Part shown: positions 1 through 6,896 of the stretch, in pieces
Layout: the number at the start of each line of letters is the position of its first letter
Numbering within the stretch: position 1 is the first letter of the stretch
DNA from: Paenibacillus lupini
GTDB taxonomy: Bacteria > Bacillota > Bacilli > Paenibacillales > Paenibacillaceae
Assembly: GCF_011761355.1 (NCBI RefSeq)
Contig: NZ_JAASRW010000007.1
Coordinates: forward strand, 305,312 to 369,311
Length of the DNA: 64,000 nucleotides
Direction: 5' to 3'
Position numbers and translations under genes: made by a program
The notes under the pieces: model-generated
Seen by the model: only the letters and a program-made list of their open reading frames with translations
Database searches by the model: none
Told to the model about the DNA's origin: nothing

Positions 1-1
1 T

Positions 2-592
2 TGGAAGGCCTCCCCTTACGGCTTCTACCTGTTAAATGATCTTACCTTAGAAGCGTATCGTGTTGCCAAGCAGTCATTCCGAACAGGAGTAGATCCTAGT
101 GGCAGCATAGGCTGTCTGCAGCAGGAGATTAAGAAAATTGCTGCTTGGGAAGATTGCTGCGAATATCTTTGTAATCTGTATCAGGAGCTGTGGCAATGGC
201 GGGCAGAATCATCCGATAAATATGGGGATGTCATCAATCAGGTTAAAGAGTACGTCATGAGTCAATATAACAATGAACAGTTATCCTTGAAGGTCATAGC
301 CAATCATGTCCGGATCAGCCCTAGCCATCTAAGTAAAGTGTTCAGCCAGGAAACGGGACAGACGCTTACCGAATATTTGACACAGATTAGAATTGGCAAA
401 GCAATGGAGCTGCTCAAGACAACTCGCAGCAAATCATTTGAGATTGCATTCGAAGTCGGCTACAATGATCCACATTATTTCTCCAATCTGTTCAAGAAAA
501 TGACGGGCATGACCCCAAAAGAATACCGGAATCAAGGAGCCGATGATCGCAAAGGCAGGCTGCAGGAATTAGAAAAGGATGAAACGGCATGA
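2..592 (+). CDS. AraC-type response regulator, C-terminal part (cut by window edge)
   Basis: The reading frame is open from base 2, so the gene starts outside the window and only about 196 codons are seen. The last ~100 residues form a two-helix-turn-helix AraC/XylS DNA-binding domain: first helix pair around LSLKVIANHVRISPSHLSKV, second ending in the family signature GYNDPHYFSNLFKKMTG followed by TPKEYR. The upstream linker resembles the middle region of YesN-type response regulators; the receiver domain itself is not visible, so this subtype is inferred. The stop codon overlaps the start of the sugar-binding lipoprotein gene by 4 bases (ATGA), which indicates translational coupling and a shared signalling role. 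A sensor kinase is expected just outside the left edge. An internal ATG at 257 is not a credible start because homologous sequence continues upstream. Confidence 0.85.
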   Translation, partial: WKASPYGFYLLNDLTLEAYRVAKQSFRTGVDPSGSIGCLQQEIKKIAAWEDCCEYLCNLYQELWQWRAESSDKYGDVINQVKEYVMSQYNNEQLSLKVIANHVRISPSHLSKVFSQETGQTLTEYLTQIRIGKAMELLKTTRSKSFEIAFEVGYNDPHYFSNLFKKMTGMTPKEYRNQGADDRKGRLQELEKDETA

Positions 593-1560
593 TTCGTAAC
601 CGCAAGCTGACGATGATTAGCCTCGCTGCTATCATGATCGCTGTATTAAGTGGTTGTTTCAGCAGCGGGAGTGATGATCGCCTGCAATCTCAAGCTGAGA
701 ACTCACCTTCTCCTCCTAATGCCAGCCATTCCAAAACAAAAACCTTTGGCATTATTTATCCCATGACCTATCCGACTTATGAAATGATTACCCTTACAGC
801 AAGCGAGACAGCAGATAACAATAATGTAGCACTTATCGTAAATGCGCCGGATGAAGCAAATACGGAACAACAGATCCGCATTATGGAATCCATGATCAAA
901 CAGGAGATCGATGGGATCGCGATCTCGCCTGTAGATTCAGAAGCCTTAACTCCGGTTATTAATAAAGCATTGGCTGCAGGAATACCCGTTGTTACCTTTG
1001 AATCGGATGCTCCAGACAGTAATCGAACTGCTTATATTGGGGCGGATAACTTTCTGACAGGCAGGCAAAGTGCGATGACCATCAGTCACCTGCTTGGCAA
1101 CAAAGGGATGATTATCGTAGAGAATGGCATGGAGGAAATGCTGGGGATGAAACAACGTCTACAAGGCTTCCTAGATTATCTGAATCGTGAGTCTTCTATT
1201 GATGTTCTAGAGGTCCATCATAACAAAGGCAGTGAAGATCAAGCGATGAATGATATTGAGAGCATGATTGACGCTCATCCTCAATTTGATGCGATGGTGG
1301 GACTAGATTATATTTCAGCATCAGCTTCAACGCTTATATGGAAAGCCAAAGGGTTAAATCGGCTCGCCATATCGATGGGAGTCACTACAACCGGTAATGA
1401 CGCTTTAATCAATGGCCAACTTGCTGCTGTTATATCGCAGAACGAAGCGGATTGGGGCAAAATGATTCTGGAAACCTTGCTCCAAGCAAGCAATGGGGAG
1501 CAGGTTGATTCGTTTATCGATACGGGTATAAAGGAAGTAAACAAAGCACATCTGGAATAA
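589..1560 (+). CDS. Sugar-binding lipoprotein, RbsB-like (Peripla_BP_4)
   Basis: Type I periplasmic-binding-fold protein of 323 residues. A lipoprotein signal ends in LSGC, with the lipidated cysteine at residue 23, followed by a Ser/Pro-rich tether. From about residue 52 come the alternating beta/alpha elements of the ribose/galactose-binding family (FGIIYPM, then DGIAISPVDSEALTPVINKA, IPVVTFESDAP, AYIGADN). The gene overlaps the preceding response regulator by 4 bases and no permease or ATPase follows; a strong terminator comes directly after it. The protein is therefore more likely an extracytoplasmic sugar sensor feeding a kinase/regulator pair than an importer subunit. The ligand cannot be read from the sequence; a pentose or hexose is likely from the family. 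Confidence 0.85.
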   Translation: MIRNRKLTMISLAAIMIAVLSGCFSSGSDDRLQSQAENSPSPPNASHSKTKTFGIIYPMTYPTYEMITLTASETADNNNVALIVNAPDEANTEQQIRIMESMIKQEIDGIAISPVDSEALTPVINKALAAGIPVVTFESDAPDSNRTAYIGADNFLTGRQSAMTISHLLGNKGMIIVENGMEEMLGMKQRLQGFLDYLNRESSIDVLEVHHNKGSEDQAMNDIESMIDAHPQFDAMVGLDYISASASTLIWKAKGLNRLAISMGVTTTGNDALINGQLAAVISQNEADWGKMILETLLQASNGEQVDSFIDTGIKEVNKAHLE

Positions 1561-1564
1561 TAGG

Positions 1565-1600
1565 AAACGGCGGGTTCCTGAAGGAACCCGCCGTTTTATT
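1565..1600. terminator. Bidirectional rho-independent terminator
   Basis: A perfect 14-bp stem (1565-1578 with 1583-1596) closes on a TGAA loop. It has T-rich sequence on one side and an A-run on the other, so it can end both the plus-strand lipoprotein gene and the convergent minus-strand GH27 gene, whose stop codon begins at 1602. Confidence 0.9.
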
Positions 1601-2880
1601 TAATCTCTTGTAAGTCTATACAATGCCGCTCCATGTGCTGGAATGTTAGCCGATAAAGTATCGGATACAATTCCGATATTTTCACCACTCCACAAATTTT
1701 TAACACTCGCTGCTTCATTAAGACCTAAGTCACTGAAGGCCACAGAAACTTCCGCCGTTTCTTCACCTGTATTGAACAAAGCCGCATATCGTTCCCCATC
1801 ACTACCTTCAGCCGCCCAAACAACATGATCTCCAGCCCGCATTACTTGATGTGCCCCAAAGCTGTTGCGATGCAGATGCAGAACATCTTTATTCGTTAAC
1901 AACGATAACGTCCATTCATCATTATCACGCATCTCCCCGCCCATCATAAGAGGAGAACGGAATATCGACCAGAGAGTCATCATGGTCAGCTGCTCATCAC
2001 GCGTAAAGTTCGTCATCCGGTCAGGATGCGAGCATCGAACACCAATTCGTCCAAGCGGGAGCATATCGCAGTCCGGCCAATTGCCTGGCTTGGGACGGCC
2101 CTCCCACGTTTTGCAGCGATCGAACATATCTAGAAGAAGCGGCCAACGATCCCAGAAATCATCAGTCATCCGCCATAAATTCGCATTGTCTTCTAAGAAA
2201 TCAGCATGCTTCACTGGAGCTGGACCTGGAGAGAGGCTGAGGACCATAGGACGTCCGACATGATCAATTGCTTTACGAATCAGTTCGATTTCTCCAAGAT
2301 GCGCCCCGCCATGCAGCCAGGAATCGGCAATGTCATCCACTTTAATATAGTCAACACCCCACTCCGCGTACATCTCGAAGAGCGAATTATAATACTCTTG
2401 TGCGCCTTCCTTGGATGCATCTACACCATACATGTCCGTATTCCAGCCGCAGAAGGAGCAGGTATGAGCGATGTCGCGAGCCGTCACATTGGTCCCTTTG
2501 ATTGGTGTATTATCATGTACGGCCTGACGTGGAATACCTCGCATAATATGAATGCCAAACTTTAATCCAAGGCTATGCACATAATCCGATAGGGGCTTAA
2601 AGCCTTGACCACCTTCCGAAGACGGAAAACGATTTACAGCTGGAATAAGCCGTGAGTAATTATCCATTTCCAGTCTAACGAAAGGACGGTACAAATCCGA
2701 TACTGCTCCAGGCTCATACCATTGAATATCAACAACGACATATTCCCATCCGTAGGCTTTAAGATTGTCCGCCATATAGTCAGCATTGCCGCGAACTTCC
2801 TCTTCCCTTACGGTTGCTCCGTAACAATCCCAACTATTCCAACCCATCGGTGGTGTCTGTGCAAAAGTATGATGCTTCAT
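1600..2880 (-). CDS. GH27 glycoside hydrolase (alpha-galactosidase or beta-L-arabinopyranosidase)
   Basis: A 426-residue clan GH-D enzyme without a signal peptide, so cytoplasmic. The N-terminus has the family signature PPMGWNSWDCYG. The catalytic nucleophile is expected at D182 in DYIKVDDI, and the acid/base at D241 in WRMTDDFWD, four residues after the arginine as in other GH27 members. A (beta/alpha)8 barrel is followed by a small beta-domain from about residue 345. The family removes terminal alpha-D-galactose; some bacterial members remove beta-L-arabinopyranose, which would suit a window rich in arabinose enzymes. The start has AGGAGG 11 bases upstream. The gene lies 137 bp downstream of a LAL and AraC regulator pair on the same strand, and an inverted repeat at 2902-2942 may be its operator. 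Family certain, substrate not. Confidence 0.88.
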   Translation of the reverse strand: MKHHTFAQTPPMGWNSWDCYGATVREEEVRGNADYMADNLKAYGWEYVVVDIQWYEPGAVSDLYRPFVRLEMDNYSRLIPAVNRFPSSEGGQGFKPLSDYVHSLGLKFGIHIMRGIPRQAVHDNTPIKGTNVTARDIAHTCSFCGWNTDMYGVDASKEGAQEYYNSLFEMYAEWGVDYIKVDDIADSWLHGGAHLGEIELIRKAIDHVGRPMVLSLSPGPAPVKHADFLEDNANLWRMTDDFWDRWPLLLDMFDRCKTWEGRPKPGNWPDCDMLPLGRIGVRCSHPDRMTNFTRDEQLTMMTLWSIFRSPLMMGGEMRDNDEWTLSLLTNKDVLHLHRNSFGAHQVMRAGDHVVWAAEGSDGERYAALFNTGEETAEVSVAFSDLGLNEAASVKNLWSGENIGIVSDTLSANIPAHGAALYRLTRD

Positions 2881-2901
2881 ATAGATGAAATCCTCCTGTA
2901 T

Positions 2902-2942
2902 ACGTAATAGAAATGAATTGCTCTTATACTTCTATATTACGT
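2902..2942. promoter_or_regulatory. Inverted repeat upstream of the GH27 gene
   Basis: ACGTAATAGAA at 2902-2912 is mirrored by TTCTATATTACGT at 2930-2942, identical apart from two inserted bases. It lies 22 to 62 bases before the GH27 start codon, where an operator or a promoter-embedded hairpin would be expected. No known consensus was recognised. Confidence 0.4.
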
Positions 2943-3017
2943 CCAAGAAGAATGTGGTTTCTACAGTAATCTAGCATCAATCATAGTAATATATTGCGGT
3001 TTTTTAAGCTTAATTTT

Positions 3018-3890
3018 CTAATCTAAGTAGACATGATTATAATTGACGCCAATACGGAAATTTCCTGGAGTCTCACCTGTGATCTTCCGAAACCATTTTA
3101 TAAAATAACTCCCGCCGGAATAACCAACCTGTTCAGCAATCCGCTCTATACTCCACTCCGTCTCACGCAGTAAACGCATAGCTGCCTTAATCCGAACCTG
3201 ATTCAAATAATGGTTAGGCGACATGCCAACGGTCTTCGAAAATACTCGCAGCAGATGATATTTGGACAGGTCCAGCTTATCAGCTAATTGATCGAGACTA
3301 ATCATATTTTCGTAGTGAGTGTCCATATATTCTACCGCTTCATTCACCTTCTGCGGCCATTCGTTACGGTCATCCTCTGATGTGAGCGCAAACCGGCAAA
3401 GCTCAGAGATGAATTGATAAACATAAGAGGATGCCGAATAAGGCTCCTTAATCCGCCCTGCCTGCGCTTCCTCCCACATTCTTTGCAGTAAGCGGATCGG
3501 TCTGCTCGAAGGCGGTAAAGTAGGTGTCTCCCCGAGATGCTTCTTCGCTTCCTCCCAGTTTGGCAGAATTAAGGACGGTCGAATAAGCACATACACGAAG
3601 GCCCAATGAGACCCGCCTTTCGGAAAATAATAACGGTGATTACCCGGAATTTCGGTCATAAAGGCTTGTCCCGCCTTAATGCGATAAATCTCTTTGTCCG
3701 TCTCAAAGATTCCTTCTCCATCCAATGTATATTGGAACAATAGCAGCGGACCATCTGTCCGGGTTAATCCGTCCCAACGGTATAGTGGATCTTTTATAAT
3801 ATCCCTGCCGAGCGCAAACAAATTGCAAAGTGCTAATTGGTCAGGTGTTGTGAAGCGAAATCCAAACGTTCCAGTCTCGTTGTTCATCAC
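3018..3890 (-). CDS. AraC family transcriptional regulator with cupin-like sensor
   Basis: A 290-residue one-component regulator. The N-terminal ~150 residues are beta-rich and match the AraC_binding cupin fold (LLFQYTLDGEGIFETDKEIYRIKAGQAF is the typical double-stranded beta-helix edge). The C-terminal ~100 residues carry two helix-turn-helix motifs (ISLDQLADKLDLSKYHLLRV and the signature GYSGGSYFIKWFRKITGETPGNFR). The start has GGAGG seven bases upstream and sits 15 bp after the stop of the LAL regulator, so the two form one operon. The GH27 gene follows 137 bp downstream on the same strand and is the natural target. The inducer is presumably a mono- or oligosaccharide, by analogy with the family. 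Confidence 0.88.
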   Translation of the reverse strand: MMNNETGTFGFRFTTPDQLALCNLFALGRDIIKDPLYRWDGLTRTDGPLLLFQYTLDGEGIFETDKEIYRIKAGQAFMTEIPGNHRYYFPKGGSHWAFVYVLIRPSLILPNWEEAKKHLGETPTLPPSSRPIRLLQRMWEEAQAGRIKEPYSASSYVYQFISELCRFALTSEDDRNEWPQKVNEAVEYMDTHYENMISLDQLADKLDLSKYHLLRVFSKTVGMSPNHYLNQVRIKAAMRLLRETEWSIERIAEQVGYSGGSYFIKWFRKITGETPGNFRIGVNYNHVYLD

Positions 3891-3905
3891 CTATCCTCCA
3901 CTCAC

Positions 3906-6497
3906 TTAATCCATCCAATTTAGTTGACGCGCCGCAGCTAATGCTTGAGTCCTTGATGAAACCCCAAGCTTCGCGTAGACCCGGGATAAATACACTTTAA
4001 CGGTACCCTCGGTCAAAGCCAGCTTAGCGGCAATTTGCCGATTAGGAGCACCTTGTGCAAGCAATTGTAAAATATAACTCTCCTGCTCGGTCAACGACTC
4101 AACCAAAGGGGTCATTGCTTGAGGAGCAGATATCTCTTGTTCAGGGAAGCAGTCTAGCAGCTTGGCCAAATAATCAAGCGTAACGTATTGCAAGGTGTCG
4201 TGTCCGGAATCGCGATGACGCTGGTCCACATAGGATAGCAGCAGTTTTTTCATCAGCGGCCCTTCATCAACAAAGCTTCGAATATAGCCGTTTGACTCGC
4301 CAATAACCAGCGCTTCATGTAATTGCTGAATTGCTGCTCCACGATTGCCTCGTTGAAATTCTGCCAGTGCTTGCACGATGCTGATCTCCGCCAGAACGAG
4401 AAAACAATGCTCCTGCTCAGTAGCTGCCTTGATCCAGTCAAGCTGCCGCATGGCTTCCCCCATTTTGCCTTGAGCGGTCAGAATCCGTGCATATACCGTA
4501 TATTCAGACCAACGGTTTGATGCCGGTTGGATCCTGTCGGATAGACGCAGCTGTGAAATCTCTGCTTTTGCTTCAGCCAAATTATCTTCTTTCAGATAGA
4601 GATGAGCACGATTCGCCCGAAGTGGATAGAGCCAATGGTATTCTCCTAGTTGCTCAGCCAACTGTACGGCCTCGTCGATCGCTTCATGAGCCTGTAGAAA
4701 ATGTCCTGAAGCAGCATGAATGCGCGCAAGCGTAATCCGGTTTGGCACAAACAATCCTGCTGTTTGTCTAGCACGATCGGACTGTTCTATTTTCCTAACT
4801 AATTGTAAACTATCACTTAGTCTGTTCCATTCGTAATAACCTTCGCATAACGCCTGTACAACGTACAGATTGATTAGGGAATGACCCCAGCCATGCCGTT
4901 CCAGTACGGATACAAAACGCTGCCCAATTCTCTCCGTGTCTGCAGATAGGACTCCTTTTAAACCAAAAGCGGTTCGTCTCACAAGAGGCTCAATCATATT
5001 GTAGTTAAAATTGTAGAAGATGGGATCCTCCGGCAGCACACCATGAAGACGATATCCAACAAACGAATCCCACTGCTCATAACGGCCGGTATAAAAGAGC
5101 AGGTTCGATTGAAGGAACAGCATTCCACCTTTGAGCGGCTCAAGCTCTTCAGCGAGCTCCGATTGCTCATATTTTAGTTCCAGCTTCTCAACGGTTTCTG
5201 CGGAAAAATGCATTTGCCCCATCAACATAAACGCAAAAGCCTGATACATCAATAATCTCGCTGTTAAAGGAACATGAGCGGCAACTAATTGAATACGTTC
5301 AAGCAAAGAAGTAAGTTCTCCTTGCTTAAGTGCATCCGGAATATACGCCTCCAGCCTCTCTGCTGCTTCGTTGTATCTTTCACTTGTAATGGCATGGTCA
5401 ATCGCTTTATCCAGCATACCTCGTTCAGCAAAAGCCTGGCTTGCCGCATGATGATAGTCCAGCCATAGCTTGCGGCTTCGTGAACGCAGACGGTTCCTCA
5501 GAAATTCGGCAAACAACGAATGATATCGTACCCAACCATTACGGTCATCAAGCCGAATCACGAATAAATTCAAAGCACGCAGCTTCTCCAGCATGTCCCT
5601 GCTGTCAGAACGGCTAAAGGCTTGGTCGCAAACTTCTGCATCCATTCGATCAAATACACAGGTTTGCAGCAAAAAGTCCGTTAGCTCTGACGGCAGCTTA
5701 TCGAGCACTTCCTGGAACAAATACGAGGAGACTTTATCATTGCTGCCATCAAAGCCTACGATTATGCGGTCTATATCCTGCTGTGCTTGAAGCGAGATCG
5801 AGGCCAGTTGAAGGCCAACTATCCATCCTTCTGTCTTTTCAAACAGCTTATTTGCATGCCTTTGCTCAAGTACAATTCCCGCTGCTTTACAGAATTGATG
5901 TGTCTCTTCTTGCGTAAATTGCAGCTGCTGCATGCCGATATCAGTCCGCTCTCCTCTTGCCAGCCATTTGGCTGCGTCGAAAGAGATTTCTCCACGACTT
6001 GCAATAATAATCCGATGATGAGCCGGCAAGTACTCGATAAAGTAAGTTAAGCTGCTATGTATATCTTCAAGCTGAAGATGATGATAGTCATCCAGCACAA
6101 GAGTAATCGGCTCTTGCACAGCTGTAAGCTCATTTAATAAAGTGTCAATAACCGCGTTCAGGGTTGTTCCTGCCACTAGAGCAGCAACAACGGAAAGCGA
6201 TTCAACCAAGGATGGCGGCCCCGATTCGATGTAGGCATTCACAACATAACGCCAGAATCGGACGGTATCGTTATCTCTTTCGTCAAGCGATACCCACGCG
6301 GTTCGTATACTTGCAAGATGTGCCCACTGTGCAATTAACGTTGATTTGCCGGAACCTGCGGGAGCGCAAATCGTAATCAAACGTCCCTTCATGCCGTGCT
6401 CCAGCGACCCAAGCAGTCTCTCACGATGGACCAAATTTTCTTTTACAACAGGAAGCCTAATTTTTGTCTTTAATAGGATAGGTTCAGAGAATAACAT
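3906..6497 (-). CDS. LAL-type (MalT-like) ATP-dependent LuxR transcriptional regulator
   Basis: An 863-residue signal-transduction ATPase. A Walker A loop APAGSGKST lies around residues 45-53 and a Walker B-like ITLVLDDYHHL follows. After the NB-ARC/winged-helix region comes a long alpha-helical TPR-like stretch (about 330-780), which in MalT binds the inducer sugar. The C-terminus (about 798-860) is a LuxR helix-turn-helix: LTEQESYILQLLAQGAPNRQ then TEGTVKVYLSRVYAKLG. MalT-family proteins bind ATP plus inducer, oligomerise and activate transcription. The gene heads an operon with the AraC regulator 15 bp downstream. Its leader holds an extra terminator hairpin (6591-6642), so attenuation is possible. 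Start ATG 6497 has GGGAG upstream. Confidence 0.88.
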   Translation of the reverse strand: MLFSEPILLKTKIRLPVVKENLVHRERLLGSLEHGMKGRLITICAPAGSGKSTLIAQWAHLASIRTAWVSLDERDNDTVRFWRYVVNAYIESGPPSLVESLSVVAALVAGTTLNAVIDTLLNELTAVQEPITLVLDDYHHLQLEDIHSSLTYFIEYLPAHHRIIIASRGEISFDAAKWLARGERTDIGMQQLQFTQEETHQFCKAAGIVLEQRHANKLFEKTEGWIVGLQLASISLQAQQDIDRIIVGFDGSNDKVSSYLFQEVLDKLPSELTDFLLQTCVFDRMDAEVCDQAFSRSDSRDMLEKLRALNLFVIRLDDRNGWVRYHSLFAEFLRNRLRSRSRKLWLDYHHAASQAFAERGMLDKAIDHAITSERYNEAAERLEAYIPDALKQGELTSLLERIQLVAAHVPLTARLLMYQAFAFMLMGQMHFSAETVEKLELKYEQSELAEELEPLKGGMLFLQSNLLFYTGRYEQWDSFVGYRLHGVLPEDPIFYNFNYNMIEPLVRRTAFGLKGVLSADTERIGQRFVSVLERHGWGHSLINLYVVQALCEGYYEWNRLSDSLQLVRKIEQSDRARQTAGLFVPNRITLARIHAASGHFLQAHEAIDEAVQLAEQLGEYHWLYPLRANRAHLYLKEDNLAEAKAEISQLRLSDRIQPASNRWSEYTVYARILTAQGKMGEAMRQLDWIKAATEQEHCFLVLAEISIVQALAEFQRGNRGAAIQQLHEALVIGESNGYIRSFVDEGPLMKKLLLSYVDQRHRDSGHDTLQYVTLDYLAKLLDCFPEQEISAPQAMTPLVESLTEQESYILQLLAQGAPNRQIAAKLALTEGTVKVYLSRVYAKLGVSSRTQALAAARQLNWMD

Positions 6498-6590
6498 ACG
6501 ATCTCCCTCAAGTCGGTTCTAGTACCTCTATTATACTGAAATTCAGACAGAAACTTCGACATTTTTTGCAGAGATTTAGGGAGGATATAA

Positions 6591-6642
6591 AACAAAAAAA
6601 ATGAGGATGTCTCCTTAGCCATTTTTGGCTTTGGAAACATCC
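6591..6642 (-). terminator. Orphan intrinsic terminator / possible attenuator in the LAL leader
   Basis: On the minus strand GGATGTTTCC pairs with GGAGACATCC (6633-6642 with 6605-6614, one G-T pair), an inner AGCCA/TGGCT stem extends it, and a run of eight T follows a few bases later. It lies about 95 bases upstream of the LAL start, and no gene separates it from the terminator at 6853-6892. It could attenuate the LAL transcript or remain from a lost gene. Confidence 0.7.
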
Positions 6643-6673
6643 CCTGTTTTGTGCTGAAAACGATATGCGTCAT

Positions 6674-6853
6674 GACTAACATCACGCTATTTACTCAAAA
6701 TCGATCGGTTTGAAATTCTAACGAATCCTCATAACGCTAATCACAGCATAAACCTCTCATTTCCCCACTATCTAACCAAATAGCGATACCACGATTCGTT
6801 AGATTCGTGAAGACTCCGTTTTTCGCCAAATAAGCATCTTACGATTCGTTAGC
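6674..6853. repeat. Dispersed palindromic intergenic repeat, copy 1
   Basis: Four ~25-bp units: two forward (6674-6692, shortened; 6718-6740) and two inverted (6780-6803 and 6828-6853). The unit consensus is close to CTAACGAATCCT followed by ACGCTATT. The order forward-forward-inverted-inverted makes the whole element a long imperfect palindrome. It aligns almost end to end with the element at 44444-44630, including the sequence between units (for example CACCAAATAAGCATCT there against CGCCAAATAAGCATCT here). Confidence 0.8.
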
Positions 6854-6892
6854 AAAAAAATAGTGGTGCAGGATTAACTCCTGCACCACTAT
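6853..6892 (-). terminator. Terminator of the SLH repeat-protein gene
   Basis: A perfect 14-bp stem (6860-6873 with 6879-6892, loop TTAAC) with a seven-base A run on the plus strand, read as a U-tract from the minus strand. It directly abuts the last unit of repeat copy 1 and is closely related in sequence to the terminator at 44655-44700. Confidence 0.92.
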
Positions 6893-6896
6893 TTCG

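Larger units (their letters stand above)
6498..6896. other. 399-bp gene-free region: leader terminator plus dispersed repeat
   Basis: No coding sequence is credible here. In minus-strand order it holds the terminator of the SLH protein gene (6853-6892), a palindromic repeat element (6674-6853), a second strong terminator hairpin (6591-6642) and about 90 bp of leader before the LAL regulator start. Confidence 0.8.

Noticed and set aside
6674..6853. CRISPR array
   Set aside because: The units are few, imperfect and partly inverted, and the sequence between them is shared between the two copies rather than unique as spacers would be.
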